The position numbers were made by a program, and so were the translations under genes. From contig NW_020312966.1 of the NCBI RefSeq assembly GCF_003265705.1, forward strand, positions 20,384,074 to 20,448,073: DNA of 64,000 nt, written 5' to 3'. Origin of the DNA: Callorhinus ursinus. Its lineage: Eukaryota; Chordata; Mammalia; Carnivora; Otariidae. Below the pieces are notes generated by a model. It searched no databases. It had not been told where the DNA came from and saw nothing but the letters and a program-made list of their open reading frames with translations. Below are positions 45,901-58,394 of this stretch, one piece after another (position 1 is the stretch's first letter; each line of letters starts with the position of its first letter).

Positions 45901-48900
45901 TTTTCTTAGAGTTGATTTCTAGTTTCATAGTGTTGTGGTCAAAAAGATGCATGGTATTCAATCTTTGAATTTGTTGAGACTTGTTTTTTGGTCTAATATG
46001 TGATCTAGTCTGGAAAATGTTCCATGTGCACTTGCAAAGAATGTACATTCTGCTGTTTTATGATCGAGTGTTCTGAATATATCTGTTATATCCATTTGGT
46101 CCAGTGTGTGTTTCAAAGCCACTGTCCTTGTTGATTTTCTGTTTGGGTGATCTGTACATTGAGTTAAGTGGAGTGTTAAAAGTCCTCTACTGTTATTTTA
46201 TTATTACTGATCAGTTCTTTTATGTTTGTTATTAGCTGTTTTATATATTTGGGTGCTCCCATGTTGGGTGCACAAATATTTGCAATTGTTATATCCTCTT
46301 GTTGGATGGTCCCCTTTATGATTATATAGTGACCTTCTTTGTCTCTTGTTATAGTCTGTTTTAAAGTCTGTTTTGTTTGATAGAAGTATTGCTGTCTTGT
46401 TTTCTTTTGATGATAAATGTTTCTCCATCCCCTCACTTTCAATCTTCAGGTGTTTTTCAGTCTGAGACGAGTCTCTATTAGGCAGCATATAGGTGGATTA
46501 TGGTTTTTTTAATCTACTCTGTCACCCTATGCCTTTTGATTGGAGCATTTAGTTCATTTACATTCAGAGTAATTATTGATAGATATTTATTGCCATTTTG
46601 GTACTTGTTTTGTGGTTGTTTCTATAGATTTTCTCTGATCCTTCTCTTGCTCTGTTTCATGATTTGTTAGCTTTCTTTAGTGACATATTTGGGTACTTTA
46701 TATTTTTTGCATATCTCTTACTGTTTTTTGATTTGTAGTTAGCATTGGTTTGTATATAACATCTGCATGTAGAAGTCTGTATTAAGTTGATGGTCCCTTA
46801 AGTTTGAACCCATTCTTTACTCTTCTCCCCACCCCCACCCCTGCATTTTAGGTCTGTGGTATCATATTTTACATACTTTTATTTTATGAATCCCTGTGAT
46901 TTTTATAGAAATATTTATTTTTACTGCTCTCATGGTTTCTTTTTCTTTCTTTCTTTTTTTTTTTACTTTTTATACTCTCACTTATGGCCTTCCTTTCGAC
47001 TCAGAGAGTCCCCTTTAATATTTCCTGTAGAGCTGGTTTAGTGGTCATGAACTCCTTCAGTTTTTGTTTGTCTGAGAAACAGTTTATCTCTCCTTCAATT
47101 CTGAATGGTAGCCTTGTTGTATAGAGCATTTTTGGTTGTAGATTTTTCCCCTTTAACATTTTGGATTTATCATTCCACTCCCTAATGATCTATAAAATTT
47201 CTGCTGAAAAACTGCTGATAGGCTTATGTGGTTTCCCTTTTATGTAACTGTCTTCTTTTCTCTTGTTGCTTTTAAAATTTTTTTCTTTATTACTACTTTT
47301 CCATTTAATTACTGTGTGTCTTTGTGTGGACCTGCTTGTGTGAATTTGGGGGGATATCTCTGTGCCTCCTGGATCTGGATATCTGTTTCCTTCCCCACAT
47401 TGGAGAGGTTTTCAGCTATTATTTCTTCAAAAAAATTTTCTGCCCCCTTATCTTTCTCTCTTCTTTTGAGGTCCGTATAATGTGGATGTTATTACATTTG
47501 ATGGAGCCACTGGGTTCCCTAAGACTATTTTCAATTTTCATAATTTTCTGTCCTCTCCTTTGCTCAGTTTGGTTTCTTTTCATTACTCTGTCTTCCAGGT
47601 CATTAATTCTGTACTTCCATCTAGCCTGCTATTTATTCCATGAAGTGTATTTTTAACTCCATTTTATTGTGTTCTTGATCTCTGATTGATTCTTCTTTTT
47701 ATCTCTGGGTTAAGAGTCTCGCTAATGTCCTCCACTCTTTCCTTCAGTATTTTATGATGACTACTTGAAGTTCTCAGTCACATATATTACTTATATTCAT
47801 TTCACTTTGGTCTCTTGCCGTGGCTTGGTCCTGTTCTTTCATTTGGGAGATGTTTCTGTCTCCTCACTTTGCCTTTCTGTGTCTGTTTCTGTGTGTTAGG
47901 AAAGTCAGCTACTTCTCTTGCTCTCAATGATAACAGGCTTATAGAGAAGAGAGGGGGTCCCATAGTACAGTGTCCCCTGTTCCCTAGGGCCTGGCTCTAC
48001 AGAGAGTGTCTCCTATGTGTGTTGCGTGTGCCTTGCTGTTGAGTCTTTGGCCTATTTTTCCTTCGGTCCAGTTGTCTGTAGATGCTCTCTTTGCCTGTTG
48101 TGCAGTGGTCTGCTTGTGAAATGAGACAGAGGTCCTGCAAAATGCACAGGTCGGGAGACGTGATGCTGGCAGGGTTTGCGCCAGTCTTCTGGAGGAGGGA
48201 CCTGTTGTGCTGGAACTAACTGGACGGTGACTGGGAAGGGTGGACCATCGAAGTGGTGCAGATGGGAGATACTTTTTGCAAGCACGTTAGGTAAGAACCA
48301 ATGTTCTGTACTGCTTCCTGCAGGTGGCCCTTGTTTATATGCTGATGAGGCTGCGTTGGGAAATGGCTCCTGCCAGCTCCTTTGTTCCTCAAGGGGTCTC
48401 CATGCCATGCTCTGAGATGAGCAAATCCTTCCTCCTCCCATGTGCTCCCACCCCCTACCCCCAACGTTTTTCAAATTGCTAGCTCTATGCTCTATGTGCT
48501 CAGGCTGTTTGCTGTGCTGTCTCTTTTAAAGGTGGGGCCTCTCTTCCTAAAGTCCTCCAGACTCTACCAGAGCCGAGCCCACTGATTTTTAAAATTCCAG
48601 GTTTTAAGTCCCATTAGTTTTAAGAACTCATGCTATTCAGCCCCTTTCCCTTTGAAGGAAAGATGTTACAGAGACGCATCCTTCCCATTCCTGGGCTTCT
48701 GTGTGAGAGTCTGTTTTCTGCCCTTCTTCAAGCCCCACCAGTCCCCTCCCTGTCATGGATGGTCACATTCCCTTTTGCTCCCAGACCACAGTCTTTGCCC
48801 TTCTTACCCTCTTTGATGTGGCCGCTTCCCTGCCTTTAGTTGTGGAGTTCATTCTGTCATCTTTGGGTCCTTTCCTGAATTATTTACATTGATATGGGTG

Positions 48901-48965
48901 TTATCTAGTTGTGTCAGTGGGATGAGGTAAGCTTAGGGTCCTCCTACACCATCTTCTCAGCTGAC
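43000..48965 (-). mobile_element. Near full-length decayed L1 (antisense) with ORF2 deletion
   Basis: On the minus strand it begins at 48965 with a classic L1 5' end (agaagatggtgtaggaggac), then a 5'UTR to about 47850 and ORF1 remnants at about 47800-46950. ORF2 starts near 46600. The endonuclease part (46442-46176) and reverse-transcriptase part (44970-44400) are recognisable but full of stops. After NI/SIVKM near 43950, ORF2 text jumps to its C-terminal [13 protein letters not shown], so several hundred bases are missing. The 3'UTR ends near 43000. A retrocopy interrupts it at 44131-44477. No functional ORF remains. Confidence 0.85.
44131..44477 (-). pseudogene. Unidentified retrocopied RNA inserted in L1
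   Basis: About 347 bp with a poly-A (T-run 44131-44152, one C) on the minus strand. Flanked by aatgggattgtttctt (44115-44130) and aatgggattgttttctt (44478-44494), which is L1 ORF2 text duplicated at the target. Removing it rejoins normal ORF2 sequence. The interior ('gaagatggctggttgctgtt', 'gcattgctgaccaactgttt') matches no gene I recognise. No AATAAA is visible. It could be a 3'UTR piece or a non-coding RNA. Confidence 0.8.
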
Positions 48966-50655
48966 CTTCTGAAATAATTATTGACAGGTAAGTATGCACT
49001 ATTGCCATTCTGTTCATTGTTTTCTGGTTGCTTTGTAGACCTTTTGTTTCTTATACTGCTGTCCTTTTTTGTGTGCTTTGATGTCTTTTGGTATTAGTAT
49101 GCTTTGGCTTGTATATCACGTTTTTTGTGTGTAATTCAGTTTTCCCTTGTGGTTCCTGTGAAGCTTATATAAAATATTTTAAACTTTTAATACTTCGTCT
49201 TAACTGATAATGACTTACCGTCCATACTTACAGATTTCCTTTGGCAGAGATAGTTCTTTACCAGTCAGCTCAGTTTGGGTTTCTGGGTGTGTTTGTTGAT
49301 AATGTCTTTAGCAGTTGTGGGGCCCGCTATTATGATCTTTTGTAGATGAGGCAGCTCTGAGGATGGGGATGGGGGTGTGTGCCCTGCTGAGAACAATTGG
49401 ATAGGACTGCTGCCTTGGTTATGTACCCATGTGAGGCATCTGTAGGATGGGTTCTGTTGTTGCCTCAGTCTCCAGTAAGTCTTCCTCCATGGTCTGGACC
49501 TGGAACTATATTCAGTAATAGGTGGGGCTATGAATTAGCTTCTCTGCTCTGGCAGAGGGCAGAGAAGGGCCTAGGAGCTATATAGCTTATTGTTTGGGGG
49601 CCTGGGTCAGGCCTGAGTGTGCACTGAATTTGCTGGTCTGGTAGGCCCACAAGTTTTGCTCTGCAGGTGGGGAAAGCCACGTGCTGCATTGTGTATGTGA
49701 GTGCCATCTTATGTAGGACTGTTGAATGGGCTCCCCAGCTTCCTGTGTGGCCCTGGTAGTTTCCGTGGTTGGATAGGCTGAAGCTGTATTCAGCCATGAG
49801 CAGGGCTCTGAATTAGATTCCCTGCCCAGGCACAGCAGGAGAAGCAGCTCTAAAAAACGGTAAAGCTCTTTGTTTTTTGTCTTCATTCAAGCTGACTCTC
49901 AGGTTCCCTGGCTGAGCAGGGCACTGGCTCTGCCCCGCAGTCTGTCAGCTCTTCTTAGCCTTCTTCTGGCTCACGTGCTACTGGCCATGTAGCTTCCAGG
50001 CCTTGTCACCAGCCCTTCTGTTCCGATGGGACTGGAAGACACTTCATACTGAGTGGGGCTTTGAGTCAGTACCTTGCCTGGGCATGGGTCAGCCTGGCTC
50101 TAGGGCCAGCAAAACTCCTCATTTGAGGATGAGAATCAGGCACATCTACACCCAACCTAGTTCCCTTGCATCGTGTGCTGCCGACTTGTTCTGCAGGTGA
50201 GCGTAGGTGCTTTTTGGGATTACTACTTGGGCACTGCGTGTGCTGGTTGTTGCAAGCCCTTCCCCCACCTTCTCTGTCTTAGTCAAGATTCCCAGTGACT
50301 GGGCCCCACAGATTGTTCGGCAACCCCTGTGGTGTGAGATCAGAGTAGGGGCTCCCACAAATGACCCACGATATGGGGGAGGTGGATTGACCCCTCTGGG
50401 GTTTTCTTTTCCCCCTGGAGAGACCAGTGGCTCGGGAAACCTCTCCTCTTGGTGCTGCACTGACTGGGGGAGGGGCAGTGCCATCAACGTGCCGCTACTT
50501 CCCCTATATGCAGTCTGACTTGGTCTTGGAAGTGCAGTGGGGTGCTTCATCCTCACCCATGTTCTAGGATTGTCTCCGTGATTTCTTGTTCTTGAATAGT
50601 TGTTGTTCTTGTGAGAGGAAGTGAAGTCAGGACTGACCTGTCGCCATCTTGGTGA
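48966..50655 (-). mobile_element. 5' region of an older L1 or HAL1-like element (antisense)
   Basis: The minus strand begins near 50655 with an L1-like start (ccaagatggcgacaggtcag). It runs through a long 5'UTR-like stretch with repeated 'gggctctgaattag/gggctatgaattag' phrases. At 48970-49200 it ends in text similar to the segment between L1 ORF1 and ORF2. ORF1 itself was not recognised. It abuts the 5' end of the other L1. The 170-codon minus frame at 50658-50146 has no known domain. Confidence 0.6.
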
Positions 50656-50659
50656 CATC

Positions 50660-53600
50660 CCGTTCCCACTCTCACAGATCTTAGCATGTCTTAGCAGATT
50701 GCAAGAACGTGAGACTACAGATACTGCCGAGTTCTCTAAAAGTGTATATACTATTGTAGTCTAGATTTTGTGAAACTATTAATGTAAAATAATTTTTAAG
50801 TTTGAACATCCTGATTTTTAAGTTTGAATATCATTTTCATTTCAGCTACTTGGTATTCTTAGGTATACCAGTTTCTGAATCCCAAGGTTCTGATTTATAT
50901 TTACTGTGATAGGATTATTTAGCAAAATATGCCAAGTGGATGAGTTAATCTTCTTTTGAAGCTCTCATAGAAACAATGAAAATGAATATGATTTTTAAAA
51001 AACTTTAATATATGTAAAAAAATTTTCTTCATGCAATCTTCTTCCTTTATTGACTACCTTTGAAGAGAATCAGCATGTGGTACGCTGCTTTTATACTCTA
51101 TGCGCGTGTCATGTACGTGCTTTATATTCAGGAGAAGTTTTAATCTTCATTTAAAGAATGCAGTTTTTGTTTGGCAAAATGTAGTGAGAATCGTTGAGAC
51201 CATAAACTTAAATAATACTAGCAGCTGCATCACACTTTTCAAATAGAGGGTGAAGTTGTAGGTTAATTGTGCTATTTTTCTATTTTCCTAACACAATAGT
51301 GAATTGTATTGGTAATTCTCCATTAGTACTTTATAGCTGGCTTCCATAAAAACAGAGTTAGAAAGTGGAAACCAGTAGAAATATAAAGTGAAAGCTAGGT
51401 CATGTTAAAGGTGACTAGAACTTCAATATCAAAGTAAAATATGCATAAAAATCATGATCATCCTTGAAGAATATATTAAAAACAAGTATTTTTTTTGCCA
51501 GTTAAATCATGTATTATATCATAGCCACATGAAAAAACTGACAGTATAGAGTAAGTTGACAAGTCAGAGTACATAAAAAATTTAAATCTGATTTTCTCTT
51601 TTTCTTGAAAATTTTGTTTGACAGGAAAATTTATTTAATCAGACAGTTGTAGGATATTGTTTATTAGGTAATGCTATCAGCCTTTCCTTAGAAAACCTAA
51701 TATTGATAATAATTGGCATAGAGAAAGAGTGCTTCTTGATTTTAACATTTTGTATATAATGTTTGGGGATACACAGTTTTCTTTTAAAAGTTCATTCTGT
51801 AACACTCTACAAAGCATCTAGCATATACATAACAATTCTGAGACTGAGAGAATGAATTATCAGTTTTCCTGTAATTATTATTTCAAGGGGAGGGGAACTC
51901 ATTTGCAAAATCTCCAGTTAGAATATCAACTGTGGATGAATTTTTAAGTAGAAGTTCATCAGAACTACTGTTTTATAGCAAAACATACATTTTATAGAAT
52001 AGTAAAGATGTAGTAATTGAGATGTCTTTCTAAGGTAGTTTCTAACACATGAGATCTTTATTGTAACTCCCAACATTTAAATGCACCATTTCTTTAAACT
52101 GTGCTGAACTCTGCTGCTATGAGGGGTAAGAATCCTGGATTCAGAGTATGAAGAGCCATGTGGAAATACCTGGTTCTTCTTTTAACAATGTCGTGTTCAG
52201 CAACCCATACAACCTCATCGGTTCTGTTGCTGGAGTTGTAAATTGTATGACATGGAAGGTCCTTTCAGCTCTGAAATTCCAGAAGTGTTTGAGTCTGCAA
52301 TGTAACACTGACTTTCAGAGTCTGTCATTAGAATGAGATGTTGACATTTTGGACAGTGATCTCTAGCCAAAGTTATTAGAATGGGAGAAGCTTTTTCTCA
52401 CATCCTAATCTCCTTCTGCCGGATTTTACTTTTTCTTTCCCTATGCCTTCCTCCTTAAAAAATGAAGTTGAAAATGTTTGTAAAGGACATACCATGTGTT
52501 TTTCTTTTGTATATTTCTGTATTCCCCAGTGAAGAGGGTCTTGAAGTCATAAAGCGGCCGTTCTGTGACTTATTTGCCTTTACTTCATTCAGTTATAATG
52601 CCATCCTGGGTGCTGATGGGCAGTGTACTTCCTGGTGTTGCTTAAGAGTTTTATGCTTCTTTGAAGCAACTTTCATTTCTGCCCTGGGGCATGTTTATTT
52701 TTGGGACTTTGAGACAGGCCATTTTCGTCTTGGTGACTAGGATTGCTGGAGAAAAAAAGCAACTTGAGAGGGTTTAATGTAAGGTGAGAACATTTCCTGG
52801 AGCAGAGACTCTCAAGTGTGTTTGTGGAGAGAGGAATGGTAGCTCAGAGGGGCTCCTAGCCAGAAAGGGAGTTGGCAGAGTGGTTTATCAGAACTTGGGG
52901 AAACTGAGGTTTGGGGCTGCCATGTAGCCCTTCACCTAGATTCATTGCCATGGGGGCAACTGTTGCAGCCTGGTAAGGATCCTGTCACTCAGGTGTCCTG
53001 GGTTGGGGAAACAGCCACTGACCCCCAGGCATGGATGCTTAGACTTACCCAGGATCCTGTGTGGTTCCTGGCCTACTGTTTATGCTTTCTTACTCTTCCC
53101 TCATATTCAAGAAATTGTATCAGGATGCAAGTGAGTGACTTAATAGGAATGACCTTGAGTCTACTTTAATTTATATATTTAAAAAATCATTCACAAATTT
53201 GATTATCATCATCATTGCAATTATTTGTGACCTATTTCTTAGCCCTCCAGAGCTTAAAACAATAAATGGGATCTGACTTTAACTTCTAGTATTTGAAAGT
53301 TTTGAAAATCTTTCCTCCTTGCTTTTGAAAAACGTCATTAGCTCTATAGATCTTGATAGGATTACAATTGCATTAATTATAGTAGCAACTGTAATTAACT
53401 TCTGTCTAGCTCTTTGTAGCTCACCCTTTCCGTATACATTAATTCATTTGTACTCCACAGGAACCCTGGTATTACTGATTACACAGTGAGGTAGCAGTGT
53501 GTTATAATTTGAAACCTAGCCCTCTAATCTCATGTTCTTTACTCTCTGTTAAGCTGCTTACCTTGACTGGAGGGGAGGAAGAAAGGCTGTTCATTATTCC

Positions 53601-54529
53601 TTTTGCTCATGCCTGTTGTTGAATGTCACTGCTCTCCCATTTCTAGTTCCCTTTCATATCCTGGCTTATACATTTCCTTCCTTCACATTTCTCGTTTCCT
53701 CTGTGATCTGTTTTCCTCCTCTCCTACCTCAGTTTTACTAGCCATCCCCATTTTGTGCCAAAGTAATTTTTTGTAAGGAGTCAGTAAAGATTTGTTTCAT
53801 TAAAAAAAAAAAAATTGTGAATAGAATATTTGAGTCTTACCTCACTGTAAAGGTGTTTAATTTAGGAAATGAGAGAATGAAAGTCTACCTTAACTGTAAG
53901 CAACCAATAAAAAGCTGATCTAACCAATAAAAAGCTAATGAAAAGGTTTTACGGAGAAAATTCTCTTGGGTGTGTGTATTAGGGGTAATTTTCGAAGGTT
54001 TTTATTTGAAATACGCTTTATATAGGTTTTACTCTCAAATGGGTAGGTCAGGAAAATCCTTCCATATTTTTTAAGGATATGGACTATGTTTTCTATCTCA
54101 ATTTTGTATTTAGACTACATAAATAATGAAGCTGTAAGGAGAAGGATTTTGATGTAGATGACTTTCTGTCTTTAGCATTTCATAATGGACATTAACTAAT
54201 TTCTCAAAATTAAGTTTTAAAAATAATGCTTGATCACTTTGGATTAGACTTCATTCATCTCAAGCCCACATAATTTCTACTTCATAAACCATATTTAGAA
54301 ATATTGTCATTTTTGAAGGTGTGGTTTTTCACAGTGGGGCTCTTTCATGCCAAGTCTTAATAAATCTTTTCGGTGAAATCTGGTTTTCAAGATAGGCTCT
54401 TAACTAGATTGGTTTTAAGAAGTGGAAAATGAGCAACAAGCGGGAATTCTAGCAAAGATTTCTGCTTGCTATGTTAGTCATGTTGTGTCCAAATGTACTG
54501 TGAAATACATATAATCGTGTATTTAAATT
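50660..54529. other. Largely single-copy intronic DNA
   Basis: About 3.9 kb with no SINEC or young L1. A weak MIR-like trace may lie at 53400-53530. No coding exon found. The long repeat-poor stretch is a reasonable place to look for conserved non-coding sequence. Confidence 0.5.
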
Positions 54530-54760
54530 GTATCCTGCTTGCCCAGCAGGGTCAGCTCTCTGTGAAACCTTCCCTGATCTTTCCCAGGAGAGTTGACCCC
54601 TCTCTCATGGTGTCCCACTGTTCCTAGAAACATTGATCAGACCGTCTCTGATGCTTCATTCCAGTTATTTGTTTACAAGTCTGTTTTCCTTGAGATCTTA
54701 CATGGCTTTAGGACAGAAGTCAATGGTTGTGGTGGTGACTCAGGACAGTATAGGTTGGGA
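54530..54760 (+). mobile_element. Possible L2 fragment
   Basis: 'gtgaaaccttccctgatctt' and 'ttccttgagatcttacatgg' resemble L2 3' text. Confidence 0.4.
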
Positions 54761-56733
54761 AGTCTTTATGTTGTATTTCAATATTGATAAAATAATATTT
54801 CATACATCATTTTTAAAGCTCGTCTATAATACCATGGAACTTTTGTTTCTGTTATGCATATACATTACTGTATTATGTTATGATATAAAATGCATATCTT
54901 TGTTTTCCTTACATTTCTACACTTAGCCCATTGTCATCATTTTATAGAAAGGCAGTGATAACACCTGTCACAGGGTTGAGGACTAAGAAAGGGTGAATTT
55001 AAAGCCAGCAAGTATGCCCCAGGTGCCCTGGTTCCTACCTCCTCCCATATCGATTGTCTTCAGACAGCCTCAGTACAAGTATGTTCAGCTCATGATGAGA
55101 GAGGAAATGCAGTGCAGACAAGGTATGTTTCAAGGTCCATAGATGGAACACCTCTCCAACTTTCTCCACTTCCTGTCTCTCTTCTGTCATACTTCATGCG
55201 GGCTTGGGTTGAATAATAACAGGAGGAAATTTGAAATCTTCATTCGTGATTGAAAGTGGGAATTTGAACTTCAGTTTTTAAACGTTCAGTTTGTGGAAGT
55301 TCATACAGAGCTCGTGGCTTACAGGTTCCTTAGGTCTGTATTTTACGGTTCTCATGTCCTAGCAGCCTGAATGCCGTGTTTTGTAAGGTCTGTTATTTCT
55401 GCTTTCATCACCTCGTGCAGTATTTTCTGAATGTAGGTTTGAGCATGAGCAATGATTAAGTTCTGTGTTGTGACCGTGGATGCTCTACATACTGAAACTG
55501 AAGCAGACATCGCTTTATTGCTGTAAACACTAAAGCCTTGGAGCTATTTTGCAAATTTATAATTCAGAAGAGCCTATTACAGCAAGACAGCCAGTGACTT
55601 AAGGAGTTCTTTTAAGGGTCCTGCTAATGTGGAGTTATTGACATGGGACTGCCTTTAACTCTTGAATGTTTCGGCCTACGCTTGATTTACATTTGGAAAA
55701 ATAAATCGGCACCACACAAATCTCCCACTGTCATGAAAGGTACATCCGCTTGTAAAAGATGTCATTAAAACACAAAATTCAGCGCTTATAGTAACTTGTC
55801 CCCTGAAGGTGTCTCCTTTCGGGTAAGAAGACATTTTGCTTATGTGGATTATTTCTTATGTGTGTCTTTTGTTTAATGTGATGATCTTCAACTGATCGTC
55901 GTTATCAGTTGTCTCAGCAACGCTCTGCAAATGGAAGAAAATATTGTCTTAAAAAATGTTCCATTGCCCCAAATGCTTTCATCTTTCTGTCTTCCACGGT
56001 TTTGGGGCTTACGTAAATTTCACATCCTTATAATTACAGTGTAGGTACCCTTTTTGTGCAACAAGAGTTTTGATGTTAAATAATCCTCAAAGTGCTAGGG
56101 ATTTAAACTTTGTCTTATGACCTCATCTTAGCTTCCTCTCCAGCTCAGCTGCCCATCAGCTAAGGTGTCGGCTTCCCTCACACTTTGTTCACCTCTGGAG
56201 ATACACATCCATAATGTCAGCACCTCCGCAGGGCTCTCTCCACTTGCACTTGGATTCACGCTTCTGATCTCTTTGAGCAGCTGAGTCTGACTGTTCTTTC
56301 CTTACTTTAGTATCTTTTCCTAGGTGTCATTGTTCTAGTTCACATTTAAAGTCTTCATACTTGTTTGAAATCTTAAAAGCTGAAATTGGTGCCTGAATTG
56401 GAACGATTTTGTGTGTTCAAGTCTGTTCTGGCCCTTTGTGTAGAGCGTTCCGGCTTCGACTTGTGGCAAAGCTGCTACTCCCACTTAATCCAACCTCCTA
56501 GTTTTACTTAGCTTTCTCCTTTTAAAATGAAGTTGTTACAAGGGAAGGTCACACTTGTGTGACTATCGGAGAATTCTTTCTTGCTTGGGAAGTGCCTGCC
56601 TATGAGGAATGACATTGGATTGAGCAGAGACACATTTTTGGCCACATTTTTGTTTTTCTTCGTAATTAAGCATTTAAAAGTGCCTGTGGAGGATATGTCA
56701 TGTAATAACTCCAAACATTTTATGGAAGAACAG
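54761..56733. other. Single-copy intronic DNA; candidate conserved block 55440-56060
   Basis: No repeat or exon recognised. The section 55440-56060 is unique-looking and rich in short transcription-factor-like words, and is described in the findings. Confidence 0.45.
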
Positions 56734-56751
56734 AATAAATTGAGCATTCCT

Positions 56752-56921
56752 GGGGCGCCTGGGTGGCTCAGTCAGTTAAGTGTCTGCCTTCGGCTCAGGT
56801 CCTGGGATCAAGTCCCACATCGGGCTCCCTGCTCAGCGGGGAGTCTGCTTCTCTCTCTCCCTCTGCCCTTCCATCTGCTTTTGCTCTCTCTCTCTCATGA
56901 ATAAGGAAAATCTTAAAAAAA
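56752..56921 (+). mobile_element. SINEC (sense) with perfect 18-bp TSD
   Basis: Flanked by identical copies of aataaattgagcattcct (56734-56751 and 56922-56939). The body has a short internal deletion ('caggtcctgggatcaag'). It has one of the cleanest TSDs in the window. Confidence 0.97.
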
Positions 56922-56939
56922 AATAAATTGAGCATTCCT

Positions 56940-58171
56940 TTCTAATATTCTTAAGTAATATTCAAATTGATGTGACTACATTTACTAAGTGAGAATTGGT
57001 GACTGCAGTACATTTCTCCTTTTTTCTTTTTTCTTGAATTTTCTGCCAGTCTCCTGCCCTCTGCCCCTTGCATCTTGTTGGGTTGCTTCACGAGGAAGTT
57101 TTCCAGTAGCCTGACCCAGAGCTTGGGGTTCAGACAGGTCTGTTGAATGTGCAGCTAATAGGACTGAGTTTGTGTGCAGTAAGAGCAGTTGGTAAGATAT
57201 CAAGAAAACTTGGCATGAGAGGTCTCCGTTGCTGGTGGAGGGTGGGTGGTCACATATTAAGGAAACAATGACCTTTGAAATTCGGTGGGATGACTAAAGT
57301 ATTCAAGCGAAGTCTGGCTGTTTAAAGAGCCTTTAGAAGAACAGGAAAAATTAAAGAGGGGAAAATAAACAACAGGAGTCCAAGTTCCCAGATCACTGGT
57401 ACTTCTGTGATGTGTAGTGATATTCTGAAGCTAATTTGTACAACCCACTTTAGCTATGAGAACCAAAGGAGGGAAGATTGGTTTGTGAGTTGAAACATAA
57501 TTAATAAATACATATTTTGTAGGTAATCCTGTTTCTATCACTCAGTTAACATGTGTGCTTATATTCCAGAGGTTGATTCTTCGCTGTTTGTGAATGACTA
57601 TTGTAATTGCCTTCCTGACGTGTTGATAGACTGTCTTTCTAGTAGACATGGGTGGCATGTTTCCCCTTGATTTCAATAATGTTGTCAACATTTAGCACTG
57701 TGGGATTTGGAAAAGATATTTTGCTCTCGAAGATCCATAAACAGCATTGAATATTGATTCAGCTAATAGAGCGATTACTGTACAAAGTAGGCCCATTTTT
57801 TTCCACATAGATTTTTTTTCAGTATTATGAATTTACAAATATGCATATAACAGTGGATTATATTTAAAAATTAGATTCTGGTTCAAAATTTTGTAATACA
57901 TAATAATTTTAGCTCATAAAATGGTTTAGTAACATTCCTTAGTGTATTGGATCAAACGTAAAAACCAGCACAGAATCAAGGTTTTGTAGCTGATTGAAAA
58001 ATAAACTGCTGAAAGCCTCAGGCTTGAAATTAAATTTGGTTTTAACAGGGCTGAATTTTATGTGACATTGGTAAGTAACAACTTAGGGAGATGTTTATTA
58101 AAGGTGGTTAATAAACCCACCGAGACACATAAGACCATTACTTATAGGAGATGAAACATAAGTTTACATTT
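56940..58171. other. Single-copy intronic DNA
   Basis: No exon, RNA gene or repeat recognised in 1.2 kb. Confidence 0.45.
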
Positions 58172-58186
58172 AAAATGGAAAAGATA

Positions 58187-58379
58187 GGGGCGCCTGGGTG
58201 GCTCAGTCGTTAAGCTTCTGCCTTTGGTTCAGGTCATGGCCCCAGGGTCCTGGGATCGAGCCCCTGCATCGGGCTCCCTGCTCAGCGGGAAGCCTGCTTC
58301 TCCCTCTCCCACTCCCCCTGCTTGTGTTCCCTCTCTTGCTGTCTCTCTCTGTCAAATCAATAAAATCTTTTAAAAAAAT
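58187..58379 (+). mobile_element. SINEC (sense) with 15-bp TSD
   Basis: Perfect duplications aaaatggaaaagata at 58172-58186 and 58380-58394. Confidence 0.96.
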
Positions 58380-58394
58380 AAAATGGAAAAGATA

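Noticed and set aside
50146..50658. 170-codon minus-strand open frame
   Set aside because: Falls at the 5' end of an old L1-type element; no domain recognised.
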